Program-made: the position numbers and the translations under genes | Part shown: piece after piece, positions 36,719-52,060 of the stretch | How the letters are laid out: every line of letters begins with the position of its first letter | Numbering within the stretch: the stretch's first letter is position 1 | The notes under the pieces: generated by a model | The model's database searches: none | What the model was told of the DNA's origin: nothing | Seen by the model: the letters and a program-made list of their open reading frames with translations, nothing else | NCBI RefSeq assembly: GCF_041146795.1 | Contig: NC_135170.1 | Coordinates: forward strand, 35,007,033 to 35,071,032 | Reading direction: 5' to 3' | DNA length: 64,000 nt | Origin: Maylandia zebra | Taxonomy: Eukaryota; Chordata; Actinopteri; Cichliformes; Cichlidae

Positions 36719-36960
36719 CATTAGAGCAGGGGTGGGCAACTCCAGGCCTTGAGGGCCGGTGTCCTGCGGGTTTTAGATCTAACCCTGGGTCAACACACCT
36801 GAATCAAATGATTAGTTCATTACCAGGCCTCTGGAGAACTTCAAGACATGTTGAGGAGCTAATTTAGCCATTTAAATCAGCTGTGTTGGATCAAGGACAC
36901 ATCTAAAACCTGCAGGACACCGGCTCTCGAGGCCTGGAGTTGCCCACCCCTGCATTAGAG
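36719..36960 (+). mobile_element. Non-autonomous hAT element (226 bp) with perfect 8-bp TSD
   Basis: The element spans 36727-36952 and is flanked by CATTAGAG direct repeats (36719-36726 and 36953-36960). Its termini are near-perfect inverted repeats: it starts CAGGGGTGGGCAACTCCAGG and ends with the complement. The pairing continues inward through the GACACCGG / CCGGTGTC and TCTAAAACC / GGTTTTAGA blocks, about 50 bp per arm. The 8-bp TSD and CAGGGG ends are hAT hallmarks. No transposase is encoded. Confidence 0.9.
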
Positions 36961-37557
36961 AGAGAGAGAGAGAGCGCGTCCAGCGCCGATTTGATCCCAT
37001 TCCAGTCCTGTGAGACTAAAAACGAATAAAGAGAAGCACGCAATTGAAAACCCCTCGAATCACCTCCTGGTAAAACACTGCCACCTGGTTTCACTTGCAG
37101 CTAAAACATGTAGAGGGTAATTACAAAAAGTACCTGTAAGGGAGAAAGATTACCTTTTAAAATAGGTTATATAACCTGATTTAAAGGGTAATCTTGGTCC
37201 CTACCTGCTGATGTTCATGTTAGGAATGCTTTGGAGTTTGTAAAGCTCTGATGTGCGTCAGAAAGAAGTGAGCTCCCTGTTCTGTCATTTTGGTGTTTAT
37301 CATAAAAACAAACTTAATTTACCTGTGCAAAATCCAACTAAAACCTGCTTTTATGCAATAATCTCAACAGCTATCAACTTGAAGCTCTTATTTTGAAAAG
37401 AAGCCCAGCTAACCGTAATTCTTCCTGTCAGACGAACATAGGCGCCATCTTGACAGTAGTCCTTTAGCACATTGTGCTGCTGTTTTCTCTTCAGAAATCA
37501 GCGTCTGAAAACAGAAAGCTCTTGTTTCCACGTCTCTGGCTCATCGGGCTCTCGGTC

Positions 37558-38234
37558 ATGTCCAGCATCCAGCTGCTCAGAGTGCTCGTTAACGAGCGGC
37601 TGGCCGCGGCCGCCGACGACATCTTGGAGGCGGTGAAGAAGACCATCGCGGGCTATGAGGAGGAGATCCTGCTGTCCAAACGGGAGATCCGCCGCCAGCG
37701 ACGGATGCTGCAGAGAGAGTCCAGATCAGAGACGTACGCCGGCAAACACTCAGGTCTGTGAGCTGCCGGCGTGTCTTCAGCCCTTCAGGTTGTCCGCTAA
37801 CAGGCCGCACTGGAAACAGGCCCATCTGGGGCAGCATGTCTGCCCAGTGGTACCCCATTCAAAAAATTTGCAGATTTAACGTTTCCCATTTAAAAGCAAA
37901 GGTCCCAACCTCAATAAAAACACATTCCTTAATTTCAAAGTATGCTTTTGAATTCGGCATAAAAGTTATTGACAAAGCTGCCTCACACTCTGAGCAATAG
38001 AAACTTTAAATGACTGATTGAAAGGTGACCGTCAGGGCGCCGAACTTTTCGAAATAAATCGTTTCCGCCTCTGAATTCAAAGATGTTCACCTGACAAAGT
38101 CTGGAAGCCTATTTCTGACTAGCGTGACTTGCTTTGTTATTCAATTAAGGGCTTTAAGTTTAGATTGACAAACTTTCTTTGGCCTCATTTCAACAGTTCA
38201 AAAGACAGTGTTTGCTCATTAAATTCTCTCAAAC

Positions 38235-38265
<31 letters not shown>

Positions 38266-41200
38266 CGTTTGTTTGTTACCCAAGCATGACATTTAAGTCT
38301 GACAAGTGATTCACCGAGCTGCTCTACAGTCTGAGAAAAATGAACTTTTACGGGCTGGTTTTCATGAAGAGACTGCTGCTGGGACACCAAACTCCACAGA
38401 CACATTTAGTAAGACAATTTTATTTCTCCACATGCAAATATTACAGTGATCTGCACAAGTCTTGAGCAACACCAATGCTCTTTGTATTGAAACATTTCCA
38501 AGCAGAGTCTGTGTAGGTTCTCAGTCAGGGAGTGAAGGTCTCACAGTGGTTTTACCTGAAACCTCTGCTAAAAATGACCCACGCTTCTGTCCACACCTTG
38601 ACTCATATGATGAGGCACGTGATTAATAAAGAACACACTTAAGGGACAACTCCCACTAGGCCTTAAATACCTGGGCCTCTCCACCATTTGGTTTTAGAAC
38701 TGAAGAAACTTCTTGCATGAGCGGTGAAATGTCTTCAACACACTTAAACAAGTCCAGTCGCTTTCTATCCAAGCTCCTTAGAATGTGCAAGTGGTGTTCA
38801 GGAATAGCTCTGCAGGGTTCTTGAAGGACATTCAAAGATCTTCCTTGGATATTTCTGACTTTCGTTCTGTTTTCTGTCGGGATGATCCCATACTGTGTCA
38901 GTTATGTTGAGGTCCGGGCTCTGGGGAGGCCGATCCGTGACTGATCATAACTGTAGAGCTTCTCGAGGCAACTGTTGTTGTGATTTGGCGCCATATAAAT
39001 AAAAGTGAATTAAGCTAAACTTAAAACTACCAAGTGTAACTTAACTTTAAGTTAGGGCTTAAAAGCTGAATATTGATACAAAGAGAGGGAACCTCAACAG
39101 TCAGACAATCCCCTGTGAGGTGATCGTGGCAAGGATGGGAAGGAAGAAATCCCTTTTAACAGGAAGCGACCTCCAGCATTACCAGGATAAGGGGGGGAGA
39201 CAGCATAGAGAGGTGAAACACACTCTATAAGAGAGATCTAAAACCTAAGCACTCATGTGCCCTGAGGTCTAGTGTATTATTGTGAAGTTTGAAGACGATC
39301 CATAGAAAACTGGGTAATATGAAGTTTTTACTGATTTTCACATTTGGTGCGACTTTGACCAAATATGCAGCAAAACTAAATCAGCTTGAGCCGTTATTGG
39401 TATCAACAATCACACAAAGTTAGAAAATGATATGTTGAAACTCTAGATGCTAGATTACTAAGAGACAGACAAACAGACCTGATTACAGACTCCTCCCCTC
39501 CAGGGGGCGGGGACTATGCATAACAAATATTAGGGGAAATCTCTTCATTCTTCCTGTCTGGAAGACAAAATATCAGTTGTCTGATTTTTATTTGTTTGTT
39601 TTAAATGTCAGTCTTGAACCATTGATGAACACTTTTGTTTATCTGTCAAATTTGTAGATCAGAATAAAATGTAGCCCTCAGTCAGTTATTTGTGGTGGTA
39701 TCTGGAGTATAGTTTGTATCATGGCTCTTGATGACATCACTGTTTCCTGAAAGTTTGAACTTTTTTTTTTCTCTCTCTCTGCAGACCAGCCGCAGCTCGC
39801 GCTGACTGTCTGGGACGAGGACTTCCCTGAGGATCAGCAGCAGGCAGAGGAGCAGTGTGAGCTGGAGTGGAGCCCCGGTCAAGACTTGGAGAATGAAGAA
39901 TCTCTACAGACGGACAAGAACCAGGAGGAGGACGAGGAGCAGCCACAGCACCCGCTTCAGGAGCTGAGGGAGGAGGAAGAGCAGGCGCTGCAAGAGGTTG
40001 AAGGGGAGGAGGATAGCGCCATCGGGTTCATCTTCAAGCATCAGCCCAGCTCTCCGAGCACTAAAGGAGGCGGTGGCGATCCTCTACCCAGCACGTCCAC
40101 AGAACAGGAGCAGGCGCAGGAAGAAGTGACTGTGGAAGACAATGACGAGGCCTCCTCCAGCTCCTCGACTGTCAACAGCGATGATGAGTGGAGGGCCAGT
40201 GTGGATTCTCAGAGCGACGACAGCGACAGAAGCCACGAGTGGAAGCCGAAGAAGAAGAAGGGGCCTCGTGTACCGATGGCGCCGACACTGCACCTGGCCA
40301 AAAAACTCAAATCCAGAATCTGCTGTAAAGTGTGCGGGAAAGGCTTCCACGCCAACATCTCTTTGGTGAACCACATGGAGATTCACCCCAAGGATGTCTG
40401 TGGCGTGTGCGGGGAACGTTTCGACAGCGAGGAGAGCTTTCACAGTCACGTGAAAACTCACGTGAAAGCGGAGATCTGCAGCGTCTGCGGGAAGTGTTTC
40501 GGGACCTCGAGCAACCTGGAGACGCACATGAGGATCCACACGGGGGAGAAACCGTTCCTGTGCAGCGAGTGCGGGAAATCCTTCAACTGCCGTCACAACA
40601 TGGTGCGACACATCAGGATACACACGGGGGAAAAACCGTACACCTGCACCATCTGTGGGAAATGCTTCAATGACTACTCGACTCTGAAGCGCCACCTGCT
40701 GGTTCATATCCGCAAGAAAACCCGCAATCCAGAAAACTCATCGGTTAACGATGACGGCGACAAGGGGCTCAAGACATCGCAGTCAAAAAAGTCCCGGGCT
40801 ATATGCGAAGTATGCGGGAAAATGTTCCACTCGGTGGTTTCTCTGGTGAATCACGCCAAAAGTCACGCCACAGATGTCTGCGGCGTGTGCGGGATGAATT
40901 TTGATTCTGAGGAAAACTTGAAAAGTCACCTGAAGACTCACAAAAGCGGGAAGGTCTGCGAAGTGTGCGGTAAGTGTTTCGACGGGCACGGAAACCTGGA
41001 GATGCACATGAGGATTCACACCGGGGAGAAACCGTTTCTGTGCAATGAGTGCGGGAAATCCTTCAACTGCAGACACAACATGTTGCGGCACATCAGGACG
41101 CACACGGGGGAGAAACCGTTTCTGTGCAACGTCTGCGGCCGAGGCTTCAGCGACCAAACGAGCCTGAAGCAGCACAGCAGCACGCACACGGGAGTCAAAC

Positions 41201-41286
41201 CGTACCGCTGCGAGGTCTGCGGGAAAGGCTTCCACCGAAAGACGTACGTGAGGCTGCACATGAAGAGCCACACGTCTGGGAAGTGA
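37558..41286 (+). CDS. Teleost C2H2 zinc-finger protein, 2 coding exons, 11 fingers
   Basis: Probable nuclear DNA-binding transcription regulator. Exons are 37558-37753 and 39785-41286; donor GTCTGT is weak but acceptor TCTCTCTGCAG is strong, phase 1, giving 565 aa. The ATG at 37558 (MSSIQLLRVLVNERLAAAAD) is chosen because this start is typical of a large teleost zinc-finger family. Residues 1-60 form a Leu/Glu/Lys/Arg-rich likely coiled coil. Residues 66-220 are acidic, and KPKKKKGPR near 219 may be a nuclear signal. Eleven CX2C...HX3H fingers span 245-562. Only five linkers are TGEKP-like or close variants; others are short (HPKD, HATD, HVKA). Fingers 1-5 and 6-10 are offset by exactly 160 residues and match in order, showing an internal 480-bp duplication. 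AATAAA follows at 41297-41302. DNA target and orthology are unknown. Confidence 0.9.
38235..38261. repeat. (TA)n microsatellite in zinc-finger gene intron
   Basis: Pure TA dinucleotide run of about 27 bp. Confidence 0.9.
38390..38945 (-). repeat. Degraded Tc1-like transposon, reverse orientation (zinc-finger gene intron)
   Basis: Same family as 5610-6235, on the - strand. The reverse complement reads a CGGCCTCCCCAGAGCCCGGA CCTCAACAT block near 38910-38937, equivalent to the PP-SPDLN catalytic region. It is followed by a GACAGAAAACAGAACGAAAG block and ends near 38450 with an AAGACTTGTGCAGATCAC terminus-like block. Many stops. Confidence 0.55.
38970..39205 (+). repeat. L2-type LINE 3' region fragment, copy 2
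   Basis: GTGATTTGGCGCCATATAAA at 38981 is the usual L2 tail block. CAGACAATCCCCTGTGAGGT ... TCCCTTTTAACAGGAAGCGA at 39093-39170 repeats the copy at 8075-8215 with divergence. Confidence 0.6.
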
Positions 41287-41302
41287 CTGCTGTGTAAATA
41301 AA

Positions 41303-43466
41303 GATTTTGAAAATGAAGATGTTTTTGAATTTTATTGTGAAAAACTGACAGAATTTATATCGTCTTCATGCATCATTGGTCCTGAATATAATGTTGGAAG
41401 GAAAATATCCAAAGGTGGCTTATTGTTCCAAAAATAAGGCGGCTGTGACTCCAAACGTTCCAGTAATATTGAGCTCGGCGTGACTCACGGTGAAGGTAAA
41501 GACTAAAGGACGACCCACATTGCACCAAAGAAAGGCAGAGAACACATTTCTGACTCGTCCGATGTTTCTAAGGGACAATTTGAATTATTAGACTTTTTTA
41601 AATCTCCAACACAGTTTTGTTTTCTTTTTAATCACTTAAAACCCAAAATGTAAAATAATATTAAGTGCCAGAAAATTAAGAGTTTTTGAAAACGGGCAGT
41701 CTTTGAACCATTTGACAAATTTCTTTATAAAAATAATTACATTTTATTTTCATATATGACTTTTAATTTGTATCATATTTGTTACATCTGGGGGAAAAAA
41801 TCACACTGATGATGTAGAAGTCTCAAAAACATCAAATATAATGCACTAGGCATTGAGGGGTTAAAGCCATATTTGGTTATAGCAGCCATAATAGATTCAT
41901 CAGCTTCATATTTCTATTGACTCCACTAGAGTAGCTCCTGGAGTCTAAGAGAAATAAGGTTTCTCTAAGAGAAACCCAAAATTCTGCATGACGCACCTGA
42001 AACTTCCCTGAAAGCTGATTTTCTTCTGGGCGAAGTGTTTTCATCGTGAGAACCGAGCTCACAGCTCACTGTCAGCTGAGACTGAAGAAGTCACTTGGAT
42101 GAAATGCTTCTTCCCAATGCTCCTTACCTGGATGATTTAGCGTGCATCAAAACGCGTCTCACACGTCTGAGAAAATAACTTGAAATTTTGAATTAGGTGT
42201 AAATGTCAAAGAAGTTAATGTTTTTGTTTGTTTTTCAGGGAGGAAACAAAGTTTAAAAATCAAATCCAGCTTTTTAGTTTACACACCAAAGGAGAAATTC
42301 TGGTAGTTACGTTGAAAAGCCCCCATAACCCATAACGTGTTTAACGCTTTGTTTCGTTAAATGCTTTTCTGTCATTATTCCAACTTCACCCACGTATAGG
42401 TCGAGCATCAAACGCTAACATCCTGCTATAACGCTATCGCAGAATATAACAAAAGTTTGCTCTCAGACGTTTTATCCTATTACACGGGCGGCCTCGTGGT
42501 CTAACTTTGTACTTCAAGCCCCAAACAAACGACAACAATGTAACGTTTTATTGTTTAGTACACATGCAGGCGGTTACATGATGTAAATCTGTGTGCTTCA
42601 CATCGTGCCTCTGACGGACTGATAATGTGCAGCAGTTTGGAGTCACGACTTCAGATATTCAGTTAATGTCGAGCTGCTAACTCGAGTTGGTCAAAGCTGT
42701 TTGCTGAGAGATGCCTTCTGTATTTTGATGGAGACTAATTTTTAGATTTTGTTGGGGTTTTTTTTTTTTTAATCTTTTGCTCAAATTTTCTTAATAAACT
42801 CTGAGTCAACTTTGGTTGTTTCTTTGCTTATTTCTCCACAGTGCACAGATGACCAAAGAACTACAGCGAGTTTAAGAAAATGTGATTAAAACCAGTATTT
42901 TTCTTTTTTTTTTTAAATTGGGCTTTATAGAATTACGCTGGCATGTGGTTCGCACTTTTGCCTCACAGCAAGAAGACCCTGGGTGGAGCAGGAGGTGGGG
43001 TGCATCTTGACCCTGGACTGGATAAGTGGAAGAGGATGGATGGATAATTACAGGGGTCTTCTTTATTCTGCTCAGCTTGGCTGGTTAGCTTTTAGCAGTG
43101 CTGAATAAATAACTTATAACACATATATAACATATAAATAAACAATACACTTAGCTAAAATCTCTTGTATATGTTTTTTTTAAATTATTTTATTTAATCC
43201 TAATTATTCTTTATTTTTATGAACTGGTAAAGCCCCAAAAGCTTACAAACAAACAAACTCTTACTGGTAGCTTTCGTGTTCATGTTAATTGTGTAAATGC
43301 TGTGAGCTACTCACAATGTTGAGTTCCTGTTTCTCTTTATTATTCTAGTTTGATTTGAATTAAATTAGATTTTATATGTAATTACTTAAATGGCACATTG
43401 TAAGTGAACAAAAATAGCAATTACTGCTACTTCATTAAGCTAGCCTGATTAACCTTTAAGCAGTTA
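41303..43466. other. Intergenic region between zinc-finger gene and Tc1 element
   Basis: No coding exon seen. A decayed interspersed repeat lies at 42945-43045, listed separately. The rest is AT-rich and unremarkable. Confidence 0.5.
42945..43045 (+). repeat. Internally deleted teleost interspersed repeat
   Basis: TTTGCCTCACAGCAAGAAGA then CCTGGGTGGAGCAGG, jumping to CTGGACTGGATAAGTGGAAG AGGATGGATGGA. The head and tail of a very common fish repeat are present without its middle. Confidence 0.5.
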
Positions 43467-44963
43467 CAGTGGGGCAAAAAAGTATTTAGCCAGCCACCGA
43501 TTGTGCAAGTTCCCCCACCTAAAATGATGACAGAGGTCAGTAATTTGCACCAGAGGTACACTTCAACTGTGAGAGACAGAATGTGGAAAAAAAAAATCCA
43601 TGAATCCACATGGTAGGATTTGTAAAGAATTTATTCGTAAATCAGGGTGGAAAATAAGTATTTGGTCAATAACAAAAATACAACTCAATACTTTGTAACA
43701 TAACCTTTGTTGGCAATAACAGAGGTCAAACGTTTACTATAGGTCTTTACCAGGTTTGCACACACAGTAGCTGGTATTTTGGCCCATTCCTCCATGCAGA
43801 TCTTCTCGAGAGCAGTGATGTTTTGGGGCTGTCGCCGAGCAACACGGACTTTCAACTCCCGCCACAGATTTTCTATGGGGTTGAGGTCTGGAGACTGGCT
43901 AGGCCACTCCAGGACTTTCAAATGCTTCTTACGGAGCCACTCCTTTGTTGCCCGGGCGGTGTGTTTTGGATCATTGTCATGTTGGAAGACCCAGCCTCGT
44001 TTCATCTTCAAAGTTCTCACTGATGGAAGGAGGTTTTGGCTCAAAATCTCACGATACATGGCCCCATTCATTCTGTCCTTAACACGGATCAGTCGTCCTG
44101 TCCCCTTGGCAGAAAAACAGCCCCATAGCATGATGTTTCCACCCCCATGCTTCACAGTAGGTATGGTGTTCTTGGGATGCAACTCAGTATTCTTCTTCCT
44201 CCAAACACGACGAGTTGAGTTTATACCAAAAAGTTCTACTTTGGTTTCATCTGACCACATGACATTCTCCCAATCCTCTGCTGTATCATCCATGTGCTCT
44301 CTGGCAAACTTCAGACGGGCCTGGACATGCACTGGCTTCAGCAGCGGAACACGTCTGGCACTGCGGGATTTGATTCCCTGCCGTTGTAGTGTGTTACTGA
44401 TGGTGACCTTTGTTACTTTGGTCCCAGCTCTCTGCAGGTCATTCACCAGGTCCCCCCGTGTGGTTCTGGGATCTTTGCTCACCGTTCTCATGATCATTTT
44501 GACCCCACGGGATGAGATCTTGCGTGGAGCCCCAGATCGAGGGAGATTATCAGTGGTCTTGTATGTCTTCCATTTTCTGATGATTGCTCCCACAGTTGAT
44601 TTTTTCACACCAAGCTGCTTGCCTATTGTAGATTCACTCTTCCCAGTCTGGTGCAGGTCTACAATACTTTTCCTGGTGTCCTTCGAAAGCTCTTTGGTCT
44701 TGGCCATGGCGGAGTTTGGAGTCTGACTGTCTGAGGCTGTGGACAGGTGTCTTTTATACAGATGATGAGTTCAAACAGGTGCCATTCATACAGGTAACGA
44801 GTGGGGGACAGAAAAGCTTCTTACAGAAGACGTTACAGGTCTGTGAGAGCCAGAGATTTTCCTTGTTTGAGGTGACCAAATACTTATTTTCCACCTCTGT
44901 CATCATTTTAAGTGGGGGAACTTGCACAATCGGTGGCTGACTAAATACTTTTTTGCCCCACTG
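43467..44963 (-). mobile_element. Full-length Tc1-like transposon
   Basis: Flanked by TA at 43465-43466 and 44964-44965 (target-site duplication). Both ends start CAGTGGGGCAAAAAAGTATT and match for about 70 bp with only two differences. A subterminal block GGTGGAAAATAAGTATTTGG recurs in inverted order at about 43648 and 44893, so the inverted ends have an inner repeat as in IR/DR-type Tc1 elements. The element is 1497 bp and carries one uninterrupted transposase frame. Confidence 0.95.
43685..44707 (-). CDS. Tc1-like transposase, DD34E, 340 aa, intact frame
   Basis: Catalyses cut-and-paste movement of the element around it at TA sites. The N-terminal half holds paired helix-turn-helix DNA-binding domains: the first about 5-55 ([20 protein letters not shown]), and the second about 70-115 ([15 protein letters not shown]). 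A GRPR-like PRSGAPRK lies near 56-63. The DDE domain has D153 in [12 protein letters not shown]244 in [11 protein letters not shown] and E279 in [11 protein letters not shown]. There are 34 residues between the last two, as in Tc1 (DD34E). The length equals the family norm of about 340 aa, and there is no stop or frameshift. The ATG at 44707 starts [10 protein letters not shown], usual for the family. Intactness suggests a young insertion; whether the protein is active cannot be judged from sequence alone. Confidence 0.93.
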   Translation of the reverse strand: MAKTKELSKDTRKSIVDLHQTGKSESTIGKQLGVKKSTVGAIIRKWKTYKTTDNLPRSGAPRKISSRGVKMIMRTVSKDPRTTRGDLVNDLQRAGTKVTKVTISNTLQRQGIKSRSARRVPLLKPVHVQARLKFAREHMDDTAEDWENVMWSDETKVELFGINSTRRVWRKKNTELHPKNTIPTVKHGGGNIMLWGCFSAKGTGRLIRVKDRMNGAMYREILSQNLLPSVRTLKMKRGWVFQHDNDPKHTARATKEWLRKKHLKVLEWPSQSPDLNPIENLWRELKVRVARRQPQNITALEKICMEEWAKIPATVCANLVKTYSKRLTSVIANKGYVTKY

Positions 44964-44965
44964 TA

Positions 44966-46490
44966 TACACAGTATAAAGCATCGTGTCAGTGCAATTTCA
45001 ATAAAGGAGTTTCATTCTAACCAATGCCCGCTGGTGGCTACATTTTTTTTATGAACCAGGCAAACTGTTTTATTTTGATCTGGATGGACAGATTTTGCAA
45101 ATTAAATTTGACAAAAAAAAATCCTACGTACATGCAGATGTAACTCTAGTGTTTTTTTAGAGAACTGCTCAATTTTTCAGATTTCTGCCTGTTAGATGAG
45201 ACGATGATGACACAGAGTCCAAACAATGGGAACAACAATAGAAATCAAAGCAGTGAAGCAAAAGTGCACAAACTTCATCACTGATGACTCATGTGTCACA
45301 TTTGACTCGTTGTTCTGGTAGATTTGAGAAGCCGAGGTTTAAAAACAAGGTTTATGTGTCATCAGTTAATTCAGCTGCTTCCTTTTTAACTTCATGCATC
45401 TTTAGTTGATTTGCCATCTCCACTTCCAATGCTCGTCTCATCAGGCTGAAACATGATTCTTTGTTTTCTACAGTCAGGACTGCAGGTCCTGTGAAGGAGG
45501 TAAAAACACAAACCTTATAAGTGCCTTTTAATCCTGCAAGAAGTCAGAGTTTGATTCAAATAAGACTGATTACAGGGAACGTGGGTCTCTTTAATCGATA
45601 TCCTTGTTGTCTTGTCAGCTGTTTATTTTTTAAAAAGCATTTCAGAAATCCACGATTGAAGGTTTTCTAGTGTGTTTTATATTTTATATGATTTTACTGC
45701 AGTGCATTGGTGTCATTGTCTGAAAAATGAAGCTGTTAGCAATCAGATGCTTCCCAGATGACACTGCATGGTTGATCAAAATGAACTTTTCTGTGTTCAG
45801 AATTCCATCCGTTTTGGAAAGATCTCCAACACCACCCACTAGAATTTAGCTCTAAACCACGACAGACACTCCACTGTGTTGGATGGATGTAGACCCTCAC
45901 TTATACCTCTCTCCTCCTCCGTATATACTGACAAATTGAACCAAACATTTCCCTCTTTCCCTTCCTTCATGGATCAGCTGAAGGTCCAGATGCAATTCTC
46001 ATGTGGATTGTCAGGATCTGGATTTTTTTTCCTGTTTTTTTAAGGGCATGACTTTCATATGCTGTTCTTCTGTTGTAGATAGTTTGTTATAGGACTGACA
46101 CTATCTTTTTCCTTTACTTGTCTAGCTTACCCAATTTTTTTTTAAGAACATACTGCACACCAACTGAGATAACCCACGTTTTTGTCTCTGGGATTTACCT
46201 TTTTGAAGCAAAAATACTATTTACACCTGTAAAACTGTTGTCTTTGGCATTTTTTATAAGTTCAACTAAAGAAATGGAAACAAATAGAAGTGTCCTTTTA
46301 TGCTAGAGTGATTTATATTATCACTATTAGTACTATTACTACTACAGTCTTGAATAGTATAATCTTGAATAACAATACTTTGCTTTTATCAGGTCAACAA
46401 CGACTTGTAGCAGATTACTTTTATTTCTTTCTAGTTAAATTTTACCTCTAATACGGGTCAAGTACAGTGCGCATGTGCAGCCGGTCCCCG
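44966..46490. other. Intergenic region upstream of DNAL1
   Basis: AT-rich with no exon or repeat that I can name. It ends at the DNAL1 promoter. Confidence 0.5.
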
Positions 46491-46492
46491 AC

Positions 46493-46506
46493 AGTACCAT
46501 AGCAAC
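46493..46506 (+). promoter_or_regulatory. dnal1: RFX X-box-like motif upstream of DNAL1
   Basis: AGTACCATAGCAAC matches the X-box form GTTACCATAGCAAC at 12 of 14 positions, with a perfect right half-site (ATRGCAAC). It lies 23 bp before the DNAL1 start codon. RFX factors, often with FOXJ1, are known to control motile-cilium genes through such sites, so the location fits. Functional use is inferred. Confidence 0.5.
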
Positions 46507-46529
46507 AGCAGTGGACATCAGACGCGAAC

Positions 46530-50525
<3,996 letters not shown>

Positions 50526-51715
50526 GAGGCGTGAGCCCTGCGTTCCCTCAGAGTCTTCCTCTTTTTTTGAGTTTTCTGTGGTTTGTTACGGTGCTTTCTT
50601 TTATATGAACCATTTTTTAATGACAGCACAGACTTTGTTGTAGATCAACAAGCACAAGAATGTTTGTTTTAGAGTTTTTAAAGCTAATTTCCTAAAAGCT
50701 GTTTACAGCCTTTTACTGACCGACTGGGATTTTAAAGCTGATTGTTGTTAACTGTGACGGTGCAAGAGCATCAAATCCTCCGTGTTCTCAGACTGTTAGC
50801 ATCACACCAGGTGTTTCTGGCTGTAAATACTGAACTCTGTGTTCCCTCCGTTCACATCACACTGGACTAAAACCAACTTTATAAAGTAGACACTACATCA
50901 GACAAGGAAAACTGCTCAGCAGTGGTGTCAGCAGCTGTTTGAGTAATAATAGAAGAAGACTAAACACTGGAAGAGTCACTAATGGTTAAATAGTTAACGC
51001 CACTTTTTAACGAGTGCTGCTCCCTACAGAGCCTACCTCCCACCTCCCTGGACTCCAGCCTTTGAGGCTGAAAAATGGAGCTGTAGTTCCTCTAATGTCC
51101 ACCAGAGGCTGTCTCCAAACGTGCCGCCTGCCTTTCATTGGTTACTGTGTGCGACCTGTAAATGACCCCTTTAGTGCCTGAGCTTAACCACTTCTGAAAC
51201 TGCCACCCCTACAACCCACTAACGTTGAGGTCGTAGGTCTAAAAACGACTCACGGGGTTGATCGTGCATCAGAGGATGTCGATGTGGGAGTGTGAGGCTG
51301 GGCCAGGTGAGGCTCCGCCCACTGGCTCTGGAGTGAGCAACCTCTCAAATGTGTCAGTCACAATCCAGCCAATAGTGGCGTCCTGCTGTGCACTGATATC
51401 AGCTGACCTCTTAGAAGTTGAGCTTCTGATGGGAAACAAAGGGAATATCTCTGTTTACGCTCTGCTGCTGCCTCAGATCAGCCTCCTCTGCTCGGTGTGT
51501 GTCACTCGGTGTGTGTCACTCGGTGTGTGTCACTCGGTGTGTGTCCACCGCAGAGGCTGCAAAGCTTCACCAGACAAATCTGAAGAAGAAGAAGGTTTTT
51601 CCTGCTCGTTTATCCACCACTGTCTCTGTAACCTCATGTGTTTTAAGTTATTTCATGTTTGTACATTATTATGGTCCTTGGAATGATTTAATAAATATTG
51701 TTGATGTAACATGTC
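50526..51715 (+). other. dnal1: DNAL1 3' UTR, provisional
   Basis: After TGA at 50523-50525. The first good AATAAA is at 51690-51695. It contains the GGTGTGTGTCACTC minisatellite at 51491-51545. No convincing ORF. Confidence 0.4.
51491..51545. repeat. 14-bp minisatellite, about 4 copies
   Basis: The unit GGTGTGTGTCACTC is repeated head to tail, nearly without variation. Confidence 0.9.
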
Positions 51716-52019
51716 TTTACTCACAGCAGACAACAAACCTACGCCCAGAACATACCCAGTGCACCACCGATCAGCCTGTTAGTGGTGCTGTTTTGTTTCT
51801 GACTGCATCGTGAGCTCCTCTTCTCATCAGCCGTGATCAAAGTTGCACAGACCGTTCACTGGCAAACTGACAGCTTTAGCTTTAATGTCTGATTTAACTC
51901 ATTTGGACTTCAACTTCAGCTCCAACGTGCAGAAATGCTCAGGCTGCGGTGCATCTGTGGAAGGTGTTTTATATGAATCCAATCAAATCACGAGAGGCTG
52001 TCACAGAAGCAAAAACACA

Positions 52020-52060
52020 CAGAAATACTAATTTCATAGTATTCGAGCATTACTCAAAGC
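52020..52060 (+). repeat. Dispersed repeat family B, copy 2
   Basis: Shares the 26-bp core with 49730-49755. The surroundings at 51716-52980 have no recognised gene. Confidence 0.55.

Noticed and set aside
40084-40707. Long reverse-strand open frame under the zinc fingers
   Set aside because: Antisense shadow of the repetitive zinc-finger coding sequence.
43779-44726. 315-codon frame on the + strand over the transposase
   Set aside because: Antisense shadow of the Tc1-like transposase, no independent homology.
51491-51545. Short tandem array as a possible CRISPR-like structure
   Set aside because: Units are contiguous 14-mers without spacers, in a vertebrate genome: a minisatellite.
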